This document shows, piece by piece, positions 52,693 through 61,977 of a stretch of DNA of 64,000 bases (the first letter of the stretch is position 1; every line of letters begins with the position of its first letter). Position numbers and translations under genes: made by a program. The notes beneath the pieces are model-generated. The model made no database searches and was not told the DNA's origin. It saw only the letters and a program-made list of their open reading frames with translations. Origin of the DNA: Ignavibacteriales bacterium UBA1304 (GTDB lineage Bacteria; Bacteroidota; Ignavibacteria; Ignavibacteriales; Ignavibacteriaceae); the NCBI GenBank assembly GCA_002307295.1, contig DBTY01000038.1:108640-172639 (forward strand), in the 5' to 3' direction.

Positions 52693-53475
52693 ATGAAAAA
52701 ACTATTTGTATTGTTAATTGTTTCCATTGCTTTACAAGGCTGCGCCGTATATGATTGGTTCTCTACGCCAACTGCAAGTAAATCGTTGAATAAGGATAAC
52801 TTTAGCTGGGTCTCTGATACTACCGATAAAGTGGCTTATCATTTTTACAAGGGCTCTTATTCCAAGGAAGAAATGCAGGCGGTTAAAAATTATATGCAGA
52901 AATCCATTCAAAGAACGCTTAGTTTAATTAACCAGAAAGAATATCCTGCGACAATAGACTTTTTTGTAACGCCGTCAAAAGACAAAATACAGGAATTAAC
53001 AGACCGTACCGGCAATGCGTTTGCATATCAAAAGGACAATATCATTTATGCAGTAATAGCCAAAGACGGCAAAATCAACGGATCGCGCCAGTTTAATTAT
53101 ACTATTGTCGGTAATCTTTGGGGAACAAGCGATGTTTGGCTTGAAAAAGGTTTTGCCATTTTCTCCGATGATAATTGGCACGGGTATAAAATTCATGAGT
53201 TAAATAAATATCTTTTAGACAAGAACAAATTGTTAAGCATAAGCGATCTGTTTAACAAGTTCAAATCAAATCCTACAGCATTTGCCTATCCTCAGGCAGG
53301 AAGTTTAGTAAAATATCTGTATGAAAAATACGGCATAGAAAAATTTAAAACGCTTTGGCAAAAAGGAAGCGGCTCTATAGAAAAGATATATGGCAAAAGT
53401 TTAGCGGAGATAGAAAAAGAATGGAAGAACGAAATTAAAAAGTACGACGCGCAGGGAATTGATTATTTAATGTAG
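52693..53475 (+). CDS. Peptidase-MA-like lipoprotein, catalytically dead copy
   Basis: A 260-residue lipoprotein (lipobox LQGC, Cys17), paralogue of the next gene over its full length. The protease motif HEFNH of the partner is RQFNY here (Arg132, Gln133, Tyr136) and the downstream Glu152 is Lys152, so both zinc His, the catalytic Glu and the third ligand are all replaced. The rest of the fold (WGTSDVWLEKGFAIFSDD; KYLYEKYGIEKFKTLW) is intact and the frame is open, so it is a pseudo-enzyme rather than a decayed gene. It may bind a substrate or regulate its partner. Confidence 0.8.
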   Translation: MKKLFVLLIVSIALQGCAVYDWFSTPTASKSLNKDNFSWVSDTTDKVAYHFYKGSYSKEEMQAVKNYMQKSIQRTLSLINQKEYPATIDFFVTPSKDKIQELTDRTGNAFAYQKDNIIYAVIAKDGKINGSRQFNYTIVGNLWGTSDVWLEKGFAIFSDDNWHGYKIHELNKYLLDKNKLLSISDLFNKFKSNPTAFAYPQAGSLVKYLYEKYGIEKFKTLWQKGSGSIEKIYGKSLAEIEKEWKNEIKKYDAQGIDYLM

Positions 53476-53531
53476 AGCAAATTGTTTCGGTTAAAAAATT
53501 ACTGAATAAATATCTAAGCGGATAAAATATA

Positions 53532-54308
53532 ATGAAAAAACTTTTTGTCTTTTTAATTATTTCTTGTACTCTGCAAGGATGCGCCGTATATGATTGGATT
53601 TATACGCCTACTGTAAATAAATCTTTGAATAAGCAGAATTTTAGTTGGGTCTCAGATACTGTAGAAGGAATTGCATATCATTTTGACAAAGGCTCCTATA
53701 AACAGGAAGATATGCATGAAATAAAAGATGTAACAAAAAGATCAATTAGTAAAATACTTGTATTAACTGATGAAAAAGAATATCCGGAAACAATAGATTA
53801 TTTTATCGTTCCAACAAGAGAGAGAATGAAAGAATTAACCGGGTTTACAATTAATGCGTTTGCATACCCCAGATTAAATGTAGTATATGCAATTATAGGC
53901 TCTAAAATAAGGGCTATTGGCGGTCATGAGTTTAATCATACAATAACCGCTAACATATGGGGAAACGCTGAAAGCTGGCTTAGCGAGGGATTTGCCGTTT
54001 ATTCGGACGATGGTTGGAACGGTTATTCTCTTTATGAACTAAATAACTATTTACTTGGCAAAAACAAACTGCTAAGCTTGGAAGAACTTATTGATAAATT
54101 TCACTCGCATTCAGTGATGGTAACGTATCCTCAGTCAGGCGGCATAGTAAAATATCTGTATGAAAAATACGGCATAGAAAAATTTAAAACGCTTTGGCAA
54201 AAAGGCAGCGGTTCTATAGAAAAGATATATGGTAAAAGGTTAACAGAGATAGAAAAAGAATGGAAAGAAGAAATAAAAAAACATGATCTAAAAGGAATTA
54301 ATTATTAA
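53532..54308 (+). CDS. Peptidase-MA-like zinc metalloprotease lipoprotein
   Basis: A 258-residue lipoprotein (Cys17 in LQGC) with a gluzincin-type site: HEFNH at 132-136 and Glu152 in WLSEGFAVYSDD. The C-terminus carries LYEKYGIEKFKTLWQKGSGS, shared with the dead paralogue. It follows that paralogue by 56 bp, and both have GGATAAAATAT just before the ATG. The same protease type occurs in the N-terminal domain at 2104-5286. Probably a periplasmic or outer-membrane protease with unknown substrate. Confidence 0.8.
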   Translation: MKKLFVFLIISCTLQGCAVYDWIYTPTVNKSLNKQNFSWVSDTVEGIAYHFDKGSYKQEDMHEIKDVTKRSISKILVLTDEKEYPETIDYFIVPTRERMKELTGFTINAFAYPRLNVVYAIIGSKIRAIGGHEFNHTITANIWGNAESWLSEGFAVYSDDGWNGYSLYELNNYLLGKNKLLSLEELIDKFHSHSVMVTYPQSGGIVKYLYEKYGIEKFKTLWQKGSGSIEKIYGKRLTEIEKEWKEEIKKHDLKGINY

Positions 54309-54385
54309 TTGTAATTCCTAAAAATTATGCTAGGCGTAAAATGACGTCGCTAAAATAATTGTTATTAAAACATTATTAGGAAGAA

Positions 54386-55255
54386 ATGAAAAAAATATTT
54401 TTACTTGTTGTAGTTTTGCTGCCATACTGTTTTGCGTCGTCTGGTCCCGGCGATAAAATTATACTTAAAGCTGAGTATCTTCCAAATTCTGTTTATACAA
54501 TTGCATCTGAATCTAATTCTGAAATCGAAGTGAGTTTTATAGCGTCTTATGAAATGCTAAATAAGTTAAAAGAAAGCGGGATAAAAAACCCATCATCTAT
54601 AATTTCTCATCAGACGACGATGAATAGCGTTATAACTGGCAAATTAAATAAAGACGGCGTATTCCCAATCGAAACAGAAATAAAAAACATGGTTCAGGAA
54701 AATATAATTAACGGAGTCAGAAATGAAACTGGCAAAGCTAATCCGCTAATAGGATTAAAAATAAACGGAGACTATTCTAAAGAAAAAATATTTACGAATA
54801 TCAACATTAGCGGCGGCGGCATAAATGATGAGTTAAAAAAAAACTTACGAGTGTTTCTGGAAAATCTTATGAAAAATATAAAATATCCAGATACGCCAAT
54901 AGCAATAGGGCAAAGTTTTAGCCAAATAACTCCTATGAGCATTCCAATAGACAAAGGTCTTGCAATTGATCTAAATTTACTTGGCAATTATACTTTAAAA
55001 AAAATTGAATCTGATAAAGCATATTTTGTTGTGCTAAACGAACTGCAGATAAAACAAAATAATAAGAGTTATACTGTATCAGGAAGCGGCGGCGGAAAAG
55101 GAGAGTTAATTCAGGATATAAAAAATAACTGCGCATTTAGTTTTAATTCAAACTTGACAATGTCGTTTGAACTTAAAAATGATGCAATTACAATTATAAT
55201 GAAGCAATCGACCAAAAATTCGTCTAAAACTTCTATACGCCCTGCAGCGCAATAA
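54386..55255 (+). CDS. Secreted protein, possibly DUF6263-like
   Basis: A 289-residue exported protein (signal about 1-17) with a beta-rich body: GDKIILKAEYLPNSVYTI, ITGKLNKDGVFPIETEI, IAIGQSFSQITPMSIPI, NYTLKKIESDKAYFVVLNELQI. The layout recalls DUF6263 proteins such as the one at 19277-20329, but the similarity is weak. AGGAAG precedes the ATG. Function unknown. Confidence 0.6.
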   Translation: MKKIFLLVVVLLPYCFASSGPGDKIILKAEYLPNSVYTIASESNSEIEVSFIASYEMLNKLKESGIKNPSSIISHQTTMNSVITGKLNKDGVFPIETEIKNMVQENIINGVRNETGKANPLIGLKINGDYSKEKIFTNINISGGGINDELKKNLRVFLENLMKNIKYPDTPIAIGQSFSQITPMSIPIDKGLAIDLNLLGNYTLKKIESDKAYFVVLNELQIKQNNKSYTVSGSGGGKGELIQDIKNNCAFSFNSNLTMSFELKNDAITIIMKQSTKNSSKTSIRPAAQ

Positions 55256-55280
55256 TTTAATTTTTAGATAAAAAGGAATC

Positions 55281-55862
55281 ATGAAAAAATATTTATCATC
55301 AAGCAAATATATTGATTGTGAACATCCGCATATTACAGCTCTGGCAAGCGAATTATCGAACGGAATAAATGACGAAATAGAAATTGCAAAAAAATGTTTT
55401 GAATGGGTAAGGGATGAAATTAAACACAGCGTAGACTATAAAATGAATCCTGTAACCTGCAAAGCGTCTGACGTTCTTAAATACAAAACGGGTTATTGTT
55501 ATGCCAAAAGTCATTTGCTTGCAGCTTTGCTAAGAGCAAATAATATTCCTGCTGGTCTATGCTATCAGCGTTTAATTCTTGCTGAGGAAGACGGACCATA
55601 TTGCTTGCATGGCCTGAACGCAGTCTATCTAAAAAAATACGGCTGGTATCGAATTGACGCAAGAGGAAACAAAAAAGGGATAGATGCTCAGTTTTGTCCT
55701 CCGGTTGAACGGCTTGCATTTTCTACTTTTGGCAACTATGAAGCGGACTTGCCTGAAATATGGAGCGAGCCTTTGCGTGTAATAATTGAGGCTCTAACGA
55801 ATTATAATGACTATGCGGTTTTGTATGAAAATTTGCCCGATATTGAATTAATAAAAACTTAA
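55281..55862 (+). CDS. Transglutaminase-like cysteine protease-fold protein
   Basis: A 193-residue cytoplasmic protein with the transglutaminase-like triad Cys73 (KTGYCYAKSHLLAALLR), His110 (YCLHGLNAVYL) and Asp126 (GWYRIDARGN). Members act as proteases, amidases or crosslinkers; the activity here cannot be assigned. There is no signal peptide. It lies 25 bp after the secreted protein gene and 16 bp before the methyltransferase. Confidence 0.88.
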   Translation: MKKYLSSSKYIDCEHPHITALASELSNGINDEIEIAKKCFEWVRDEIKHSVDYKMNPVTCKASDVLKYKTGYCYAKSHLLAALLRANNIPAGLCYQRLILAEEDGPYCLHGLNAVYLKKYGWYRIDARGNKKGIDAQFCPPVERLAFSTFGNYEADLPEIWSEPLRVIIEALTNYNDYAVLYENLPDIELIKT

Positions 55863-55878
55863 TTATGTAAGGATAAAG

Positions 55879-56442
55879 ATGAGTTTATCATTTGTCTTAG
55901 CTGCAATAATTTTCCCGGTTTCAGAAATTATGCTGGCCCTAATGAAACGGGCAAAAAAAGAAAGCGCCAAAGCTGAAGACCATGGTACGATGAAATTACT
56001 TTGGCTTGTAATTGTTTTCGCCATATTCCTGGCTGTTTCAGGCAGGCAGGCCGCTCAGTTTCGTGCGCCCATTCCTCAATATTGGAGCAGCGCAATATCT
56101 GTAGCTCTAATCATTATCGGTTTAGTTATTCGGTGGTCTGCCGTTATAACCCTGGGCAGAATGTTTACTTCAAATATTGCAATACAGAACGATCATAAAT
56201 TAGTGAACAACGGGCTTTATAAATACATTTGCCATCCTTCGTATGCAGGCTTATTATTGGAATTTACAGGACTAGGTTTCTTTTTTGCCGATTGGATTAG
56301 TTTGATAGCTTTAGTAAGCCCTATTACAATAGCTCTAATCATCAGAATGAAAAGCGAAGAACAAGTTTTAATAAAAGCTTTAGGCGAGTCTTATATAAAA
56401 TATATTTCTGAAACAAAACGGCTGATACCATTTGTATGGTAA
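55879..56442 (+). CDS. Isoprenylcysteine carboxyl methyltransferase-family membrane protein
   Basis: A 187-residue membrane protein with about five helices and the ICMT/PEMT signature VNNGLYKYICHPSYAGLLLEFTG, then EEQVLIKALGESYIKYISETKRLIPFVW. Bacterial members methylate small molecules or lipids using SAM; prenylated proteins are unlikely substrates. It is spaced closely after the transglutaminase-like gene. Confidence 0.88.
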   Translation: MSLSFVLAAIIFPVSEIMLALMKRAKKESAKAEDHGTMKLLWLVIVFAIFLAVSGRQAAQFRAPIPQYWSSAISVALIIIGLVIRWSAVITLGRMFTSNIAIQNDHKLVNNGLYKYICHPSYAGLLLEFTGLGFFFADWISLIALVSPITIALIIRMKSEEQVLIKALGESYIKYISETKRLIPFVW

Positions 56443-56553
56443 AACGAGTTTTTAAGTTAAAAAACAAAACTTATAAAATCATAGTAAATTAATTAAAAAT
56501 ATCTGAATATTAAGGTTACCATATAGGATAATAAAAATAATCAGGGAGGGGTT

Positions 56554-57129
56554 GTGAAGCAGGTTAGTACAGTTCTAAAAATACATATCATATTTATTTT
56601 TTGCGTGCTATTTTCTGTTTCTTCTTGCAGCGTTCTTTTAGCGCAGGATTTTGAAAAGGATAAAATCAGTTACATATCGTGGGAAGAGCAAAGCTGGAAA
56701 ACTGGCGGTTCAAGCGAAAAATTAGAAGTAACCAAAGATGGATATAATTATTACAGCTGTAAATACCCAAAGGCTTTGCCTGATTACGATGAAGCAAAAT
56801 TAACTAAAGTCGGGTGGGAAATAAGAAATGATATTGAATCAGGTAGGGAGTATATTTATCTTTTTATTCTTAGTTCAGAAGAAACGAAAATAATATTTAA
56901 CGAATTGCTTGACGCCGGAATAACAAAATTGAATCCGATTGAAGCTAATTATTGCGATGGAGGCGGAGTAGTAATAGGATTAAAATCCGGCTATATCAGC
57001 ATTGAAAAAACTATTGCTTATTTAGCATATAAAGAGGACTCAGAAGAATATAAGATATTTAAAAAATGTAAAAGCATCGTAAACATTGAACGATTTAGAA
57101 AAATGTTTTGTAAACCGTTAAGTAAATAA
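56554..57129 (+). CDS. Exported protein of unknown function
   Basis: A 191-residue protein starting at GTG with GGGAGGGG upstream. It has a hydrophobic N-terminus with a possible lipobox (SVSSC), and the mature part is mixed alpha/beta (ISYISWEEQSWKTGGSSEKLEV; FILSSEETKIIFNELLDAGITKL). No family was recognised. Confidence 0.6.
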   Translation: MKQVSTVLKIHIIFIFCVLFSVSSCSVLLAQDFEKDKISYISWEEQSWKTGGSSEKLEVTKDGYNYYSCKYPKALPDYDEAKLTKVGWEIRNDIESGREYIYLFILSSEETKIIFNELLDAGITKLNPIEANYCDGGGVVIGLKSGYISIEKTIAYLAYKEDSEEYKIFKKCKSIVNIERFRKMFCKPLSK

Positions 57130-57221
57130 TACTATAATATTTTAGAATATTGCAGCAACGTATTGCGAAGATAAAAAATCTACAATTATTAAAGTAAATT
57201 CTTTAGAAAAAGGAGCGCAAA

Positions 57222-58133
57222 ATGCGATACTTACAGTTTATTTTGATTACATATTTCCTGTTTATAGTCGGCTCCGAAAGATTAACCGCTCAATGGGAAT
57301 ATACTAATGGACCGTCTTCTGTCGGTTATGTTAATTGTCTGACCGTTAAAGATTCAAACATATTGGTCGGTACTGACGAGGGGATTTATCTGTCTACGAA
57401 TAACGGCTCCAATTGGGCCAAAAGTAATAACGGATTAACTCGCAAGGACGTAAATGTGATTGCCATTAGCGGTAATAATATCTTTGCCGGAACTGGAAGC
57501 GGAATATTCTTATCTACTAATAATGGCGCTAAATGGACTAAAATTAATTGCAGCTTAAATAAATCTGTCATTAATACAATAGTTATTAATGACACAAATA
57601 TTTTTGTCGTATCTAATTATGGGATGTTCCTTTCAACTAATAATTGTCTGAACTGGAAAGAAATTAATATAGGATTGAAGAATACTATAATCAGAACAAT
57701 TGCTATTAATGGCGCAAATATATTTGCCGGATCATTTAATGGGATATATCATTCTACTAATAACGGAGCGAGCTGGAATTCTGTTTTTAATGATTTGCCT
57801 AAAAATACAATTGTTAACGTACTTCTTGCTAATGGAGATTCTTTATTTGTTGGGACTTTCAACGGCGTATTTCTTTCTACCAATAATGGCGGAAACTGGA
57901 CAAAGCTGTATGGGCTAAGAGAAACTACAGAAGTTGAATGCATAGCTATTTGGAGGTCAAACATTGTTATAGGGTCTGATACGAGAGCGGGAATTTATCG
58001 ATTAAATTATTACGGAACCAACTGGATCCGGGATCGCTGGGACGTGCCGGGTATGGCGGTTCGCGCTCTTGCCGCCAATAATAAATATCTCTTTGCAGGA
58101 GCTAAAAACGAAGTCTGGAGAAATCCTAAATAA
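57222..58133 (+). CDS. Secreted Asp-box-like repeat protein (propeller)
   Basis: A 303-residue exported protein made of about six repeats of 40-45 residues after a signal peptide. Each repeat has VNVIAISGNNIFAGT-like strands and a turn STNNGxxW, resembling the BNR/Asp-box SxDxGxxW with Asn instead of Asp (IFLSTNNGAKW, IYHSTNNGASW, VFLSTNNGGNW; one copy reads NNCLNW). This predicts a beta-propeller. No T9SS or anchor domain is seen at the C-terminus. AAAGGAG precedes the ATG. Confidence 0.8.
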   Translation: MRYLQFILITYFLFIVGSERLTAQWEYTNGPSSVGYVNCLTVKDSNILVGTDEGIYLSTNNGSNWAKSNNGLTRKDVNVIAISGNNIFAGTGSGIFLSTNNGAKWTKINCSLNKSVINTIVINDTNIFVVSNYGMFLSTNNCLNWKEINIGLKNTIIRTIAINGANIFAGSFNGIYHSTNNGASWNSVFNDLPKNTIVNVLLANGDSLFVGTFNGVFLSTNNGGNWTKLYGLRETTEVECIAIWRSNIVIGSDTRAGIYRLNYYGTNWIRDRWDVPGMAVRALAANNKYLFAGAKNEVWRNPK

Positions 58134-58331
58134 GAGAGAGTATTCATTGTATGTTTTTTACTGAAAATTTCTGCGCGTTTTATTATATTGTTTACACAAC
58201 AATATTAATTATTAGAAATTTTTTATATATGCAACCAACGCCTTTGCGAGAAGTTATTTAAGTACAGTTTATTTTGTAAGTAAATGCTTTTTTAATAAGG
58301 AATCATTATAAAACATAAATAGTATAAATTA

Positions 58332-59024
58332 ATGAAAAAACTAAAACTGATTATCGTTATGTCAATAGTGTCAATGCTTATGGGGAATCTATCCCTTGCT
58401 CAGGACTGGGCGAACTTAAACCGCTTTAAGGAAGATAACATAAAACTTGGCGCTCCAAAATCCGGCGAGAATAGAATTGTGTTTATGGGAAATTCTATCA
58501 CAGAAGGCTGGATTAATCTGCATCGCGAATTTTTTACCGGCAGACCTTATATTAACCGCGGTATTAGCGGGCAGACAACCCCTCAGATGCTTATCAGATT
58601 CAAACAAGACGTAGTTAATCTTAAACCTGCCGTAGTAGTAATCTTAGCCGGAACAAACGATATTGCAGGCAATACGGGACCTTCTACGCTTGAAATGATT
58701 TTTGATAATATTTCCTCAATGGCCGAGATTGCAAAAGCTAACGGAATAAAAGTCATTCTCTCTTCTATTTTGCCTGCGTATGATTATCCATGGAAACCCG
58801 GATTAGAACCTGCTGAAAAGATTTTTACTTTGAATAAAATGATTAAAGAGTATGCAGATAAAAACGGACATGGCTATCTTGACTATTTTACGTCTATGGC
58901 GGACGCGCGCAAAGGAATGAAGGCTGAATATACCAACGACGGAGTTCATCCCACAGCGGCCGGATATGCGGTTATGGAGCCTCTTGTAGAGGACGCAATA
59001 GCTAAAGCTTTAGCGCAAAAATAA
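58332..59024 (+). CDS. SGNH/GDSL-family esterase
   Basis: A 230-residue exported hydrolase with a signal peptide (ends SLAQ). SGNH blocks are present: Ser55 in FMGNSITEGW, the Gly in NRGISGQTT, Asn in GTNDIAGN, and Asp203-His206 in DGVHPTAAGY. Likely a carbohydrate or lipid acetylesterase. It ends at a 12-bp GC-rich hairpin and precedes a polysaccharide deacetylase. Confidence 0.92.
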   Translation: MKKLKLIIVMSIVSMLMGNLSLAQDWANLNRFKEDNIKLGAPKSGENRIVFMGNSITEGWINLHREFFTGRPYINRGISGQTTPQMLIRFKQDVVNLKPAVVVILAGTNDIAGNTGPSTLEMIFDNISSMAEIAKANGIKVILSSILPAYDYPWKPGLEPAEKIFTLNKMIKEYADKNGHGYLDYFTSMADARKGMKAEYTNDGVHPTAAGYAVMEPLVEDAIAKALAQK

Positions 59025-59029
59025 AAATG

Positions 59030-59066
59030 ACGTCAACGCGCCTGCATTTTGTAAGCGCGTTGACGT
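59030..59066 (+). terminator. Hairpin after the SGNH esterase gene
   Basis: ACGTCAACGCGC (59030-59041) pairs perfectly with GCGCGTTGACGT (59055-59066), loop 13 bases, then AAATATTTTT. Confidence 0.65.
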
Positions 59067-59124
59067 AAATATTTTTATATAAAAACACTCATTGCAAATC
59101 TATCCTTTTAGGAATCCGGTTATT

Positions 59125-60054
59125 ATGATAAATAATAAATTATTTCTGACTTTATCTCTATTATCGCTTTTCATTTTCAACTGCTTTCTATTCGCTCAGG
59201 AAAAATCTTCTATATGTTTTACGTTTGACGACGGAAATCCTAAGGGAATTTTAAATTATAGCTCACAGCAATGGAATCAAATGATTCTGGATTGTTTGAA
59301 AAAAAATAATTTACAGGCAATGCTAAATGTTTATGGCAAAAAATTAGATAACCCTGAGGGAAAGAAAATTATAGAAAGCTGGGATAACGCAGGTCATATT
59401 ATTGCTAACCATACATATAACCACATAGATTTCAACAGCAAAAGCGTAAGCTTTGACGTTTATAAGGCTGATATTCTGCGTTGCGACTTGCTGATTAGCG
59501 GTTATAAAAATTATCAAAAATATTTTAGAGCTCCTTTTCTTAAATATGGCGATACTAAAGAAAAAAGAGATTCTTTGGTAGAGTTTCTTAAGCAGATAAA
59601 TTATAAAAACGGTTACGTAACTATAGACGCATCCGACTGGTTTTATAATTCGCGGCTTATTGAATTCATGAAGAAAAATCCCGGTAAAAGCATAGAGCCT
59701 TATAAAAAAGTTTACATTGAACATTTATTAGACAGGGCGAAATTTTATGATACGCTGGCTTTTAAGCTGTTTGGAAGAAAAATAAAACATAGTATTTTAT
59801 TACATCACAATTTAACGTCGGCGTTATTCCTTGGAGATTTGATTGAAGCAATTAAAAGTGAAGGCTGGCAGGTAATTAACGCAAGCGACGCGTTAACCGA
59901 CGAGGTTTATCAAAAGAATCAAAATATTGTACCGGCAGGCGAAAGTATAATATGGGGGCTGGCAAAAGAAACTGGCAGGTATGATGATATATTAAGATAT
60001 CCCGGCGAAGATAGCCAGTATGAAGAAAAAAAACTTGATGATTTGGGGCTGTAA
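59125..60054 (+). CDS. Polysaccharide deacetylase (NodB-like, CE4)
   Basis: A 309-residue exported protein. ATG 59125 is chosen because a signal peptide (INNKLFLTLSLLSLFIFNCFLF) follows and AGGA precedes it; a TTG at 59092 adds 11 unsupported residues. Motif 1 is TFDDG (Asp35, Asp36) and motif 2 NHTYNH (His96, His100), then RAPFLKYGD. Removes acetyl groups from a polysaccharide such as peptidoglycan, chitin or exopolymer. Adjacent to the SGNH esterase. Confidence 0.92.
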   Translation: MINNKLFLTLSLLSLFIFNCFLFAQEKSSICFTFDDGNPKGILNYSSQQWNQMILDCLKKNNLQAMLNVYGKKLDNPEGKKIIESWDNAGHIIANHTYNHIDFNSKSVSFDVYKADILRCDLLISGYKNYQKYFRAPFLKYGDTKEKRDSLVEFLKQINYKNGYVTIDASDWFYNSRLIEFMKKNPGKSIEPYKKVYIEHLLDRAKFYDTLAFKLFGRKIKHSILLHHNLTSALFLGDLIEAIKSEGWQVINASDALTDEVYQKNQNIVPAGESIIWGLAKETGRYDDILRYPGEDSQYEEKKLDDLGL

Positions 60055-60499
60055 AAATCAAGAGTTAAGGTTGTTATCATCAATCCTTATTTAGACTGAG
60101 AACATGCAGGGGCGTTATTGTAGGAATTTTAGTATTGTCCGGCAGTTACCACAAAGATTTCAATTGCCGGACAGTTCGTCTGCTGAGTATATACTAAAAT
60201 CCAGTTCTATTGGGTTCCCTCAATTTTAATCTAAATCCACAATATTCAACAATTATTTCTGACATTTCGATTATAAGAGAGTAAACTTTTTTTACTCTAT
60301 AGCCCTTCCAAGGTTGGCTTTGCCAAATTAATTTACACAAAATAAGTCCGCTAAATTTTTAAAACTGGTTTACGATAATATGCTATAACGAAAATAATTT
60401 TAAGATAATTAAATTCGCTCCTTTGGTAAGATTTCTACGCTGTCAATACTGTATTGGGCAAAAGGGAAGAATATTTACAGTAACAGATAAAATAAATAT
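60055..60499. other. Structured non-coding gap before the MBOAT gene
   Basis: No gene. It holds the nested inverted repeat at 60127-60199, then AGAGTAAA/TTTACTCT (60278-60285, 60291-60298) and TTGGC/GCCAA (60314-60318, 60322-60326). No known RNA class was recognised. Confidence 0.5.
60127..60199. repeat. Nested inverted repeat
   Basis: Outer arms TTTTAGTAT (60127-60135) and ATACTAAAA (60191-60199) match perfectly. Inner arms TGTCCGGCAGTT (60136-60147) and AATTGCCGGACA (60162-60173) pair over 12 bp with one G-T. A 17-base one-sided insert separates the right arms. It could be a small RNA fold or a miniature mobile element. Confidence 0.6.
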
Positions 60500-61972
60500 A
60501 TGCTATTTAATTCGTTTAGTTTTCTGGTATTTTTTATACTGGTAACAACGGCATACTATCTACTTCCGCATAATAAGAGATGGATTTTGCTTTTAATAAG
60601 CAGCTGTTTCTTTTACATGACCTTTGTGCCAATTTATATTTTAATTTTAGGATTTACAATAATTGTCGATTTTTTCTCCGGCATTTATATTGAAAAATCC
60701 GAAGGGAAGAGACGCAGGCTGTTTCTTATACTAAGTTTAATGGCTAACGTAGGCGTTCTTGCCGTTTTTAAGTATTATAATTTTATAAACGAAAATTTGT
60801 CGTTTCTATTACAGAGCTTTGGTTTTTCTAACCCAGTTCCGTATTTGTCTATTCTGCTTCCTATAGGTCTTTCGTTTCATACATTCCAGGCTATGAGCTA
60901 TACTATTGAAATATACCGCGGCAATCAAAAAGCCGAAAGACATTTTGGCATTTATTCATTGTATGTTATGTTTTATCCGCAGCTTGTTGCAGGCCCAATT
61001 GAAAGGCCTCAGAACCTGCTTCATCAATTTCGCGAAGAGCATCAGTTTGATTATAGAAGAGTCACCGACGGATTAAAATTAATGGCGTGGGGCTTATTTA
61101 AAAAAGTCGTTATAGCCGATAGACTTTCTATGATTGTAGATAATGTATATGACAGTCCTTACGATCATCATGGATTAAGCCTGATTATTGCTACTATCTT
61201 TTTTTCATTTCAGATTTATTGCGATTTTTCCGGTTATGCCGATATAGCAATTGGCGCCGCAAGAGTCATGGGCTTTGATCTGATGACAAATTTTAACCGG
61301 CCATATCATGCAACGTCTATTGCCGATTTCTGGAGACGTTGGCACATTTCGTTATCCACATGGCTTTCGGACTATATATTCAAGCCGCTACAAACGAATT
61401 TAAGATATTACAAATTAGCAGGCAATATCCTTGCTATACTTGTTACATTTTTACTAAGCGGTTTATGGCATGGAGCTAATTGGAATTATGTTATCTGGGG
61501 CGCGTTGCATGGAACATATTTAGTATTCAGTTTAATAACAAAAGACGCGCGGCGTAAGGTTTCAGAATTTTTCTATTTAGAAAAATTTCCAATGCTAAAA
61601 AAGGGGATACAGGTTTTTTCAACATTTTCTCTTGTAACGTTTGCATGGATATTTTTTAGAGCCAAATCGCTTGCGGTTGGCTTGTATGTAGTTAAAAGTT
61701 CTATTATGGGATTGCCGCAGGATGTTCACAATCTAACGCATAATCTGCCGTTGAATCTGAACTTTGGCGTAATGGGAGTTGATTTGTTTGTAGCTATCTT
61801 TTCAATTATCGGTATGGAGACGATGCATATCATTCAGAATAAATATTGCATAAGCAGCTGGCTGCATTCAAAACCGGCTTATTTCCGTTGGGGCATTTAT
61901 TATACAGTTATTCTGACTATAGTATTTTTTGGAATTAGTCAAAACAAACAATTTATTTATTTTCAATTTTAA
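60500..61972 (+). CDS. MBOAT-family O-acyltransferase (AlgI/DltB-like)
   Basis: A 490-residue membrane acyltransferase with about eleven helices. The conserved segments are YFAGPIERP-like VAGPIERPQNLL, NFNRPYHATSIADFWRRWHISLSTWL, and SGLWHGANWNYVIWGALHG with the catalytic His. It moves acyl (often acetyl) groups across the membrane to extracytoplasmic polymers. The next gene, five bases on, is its SGNH partner. Confidence 0.93.
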   Translation: MLFNSFSFLVFFILVTTAYYLLPHNKRWILLLISSCFFYMTFVPIYILILGFTIIVDFFSGIYIEKSEGKRRRLFLILSLMANVGVLAVFKYYNFINENLSFLLQSFGFSNPVPYLSILLPIGLSFHTFQAMSYTIEIYRGNQKAERHFGIYSLYVMFYPQLVAGPIERPQNLLHQFREEHQFDYRRVTDGLKLMAWGLFKKVVIADRLSMIVDNVYDSPYDHHGLSLIIATIFFSFQIYCDFSGYADIAIGAARVMGFDLMTNFNRPYHATSIADFWRRWHISLSTWLSDYIFKPLQTNLRYYKLAGNILAILVTFLLSGLWHGANWNYVIWGALHGTYLVFSLITKDARRKVSEFFYLEKFPMLKKGIQVFSTFSLVTFAWIFFRAKSLAVGLYVVKSSIMGLPQDVHNLTHNLPLNLNFGVMGVDLFVAIFSIIGMETMHIIQNKYCISSWLHSKPAYFRWGIYYTVILTIVFFGISQNKQFIYFQF

Positions 61973-61977
61973 TAATT

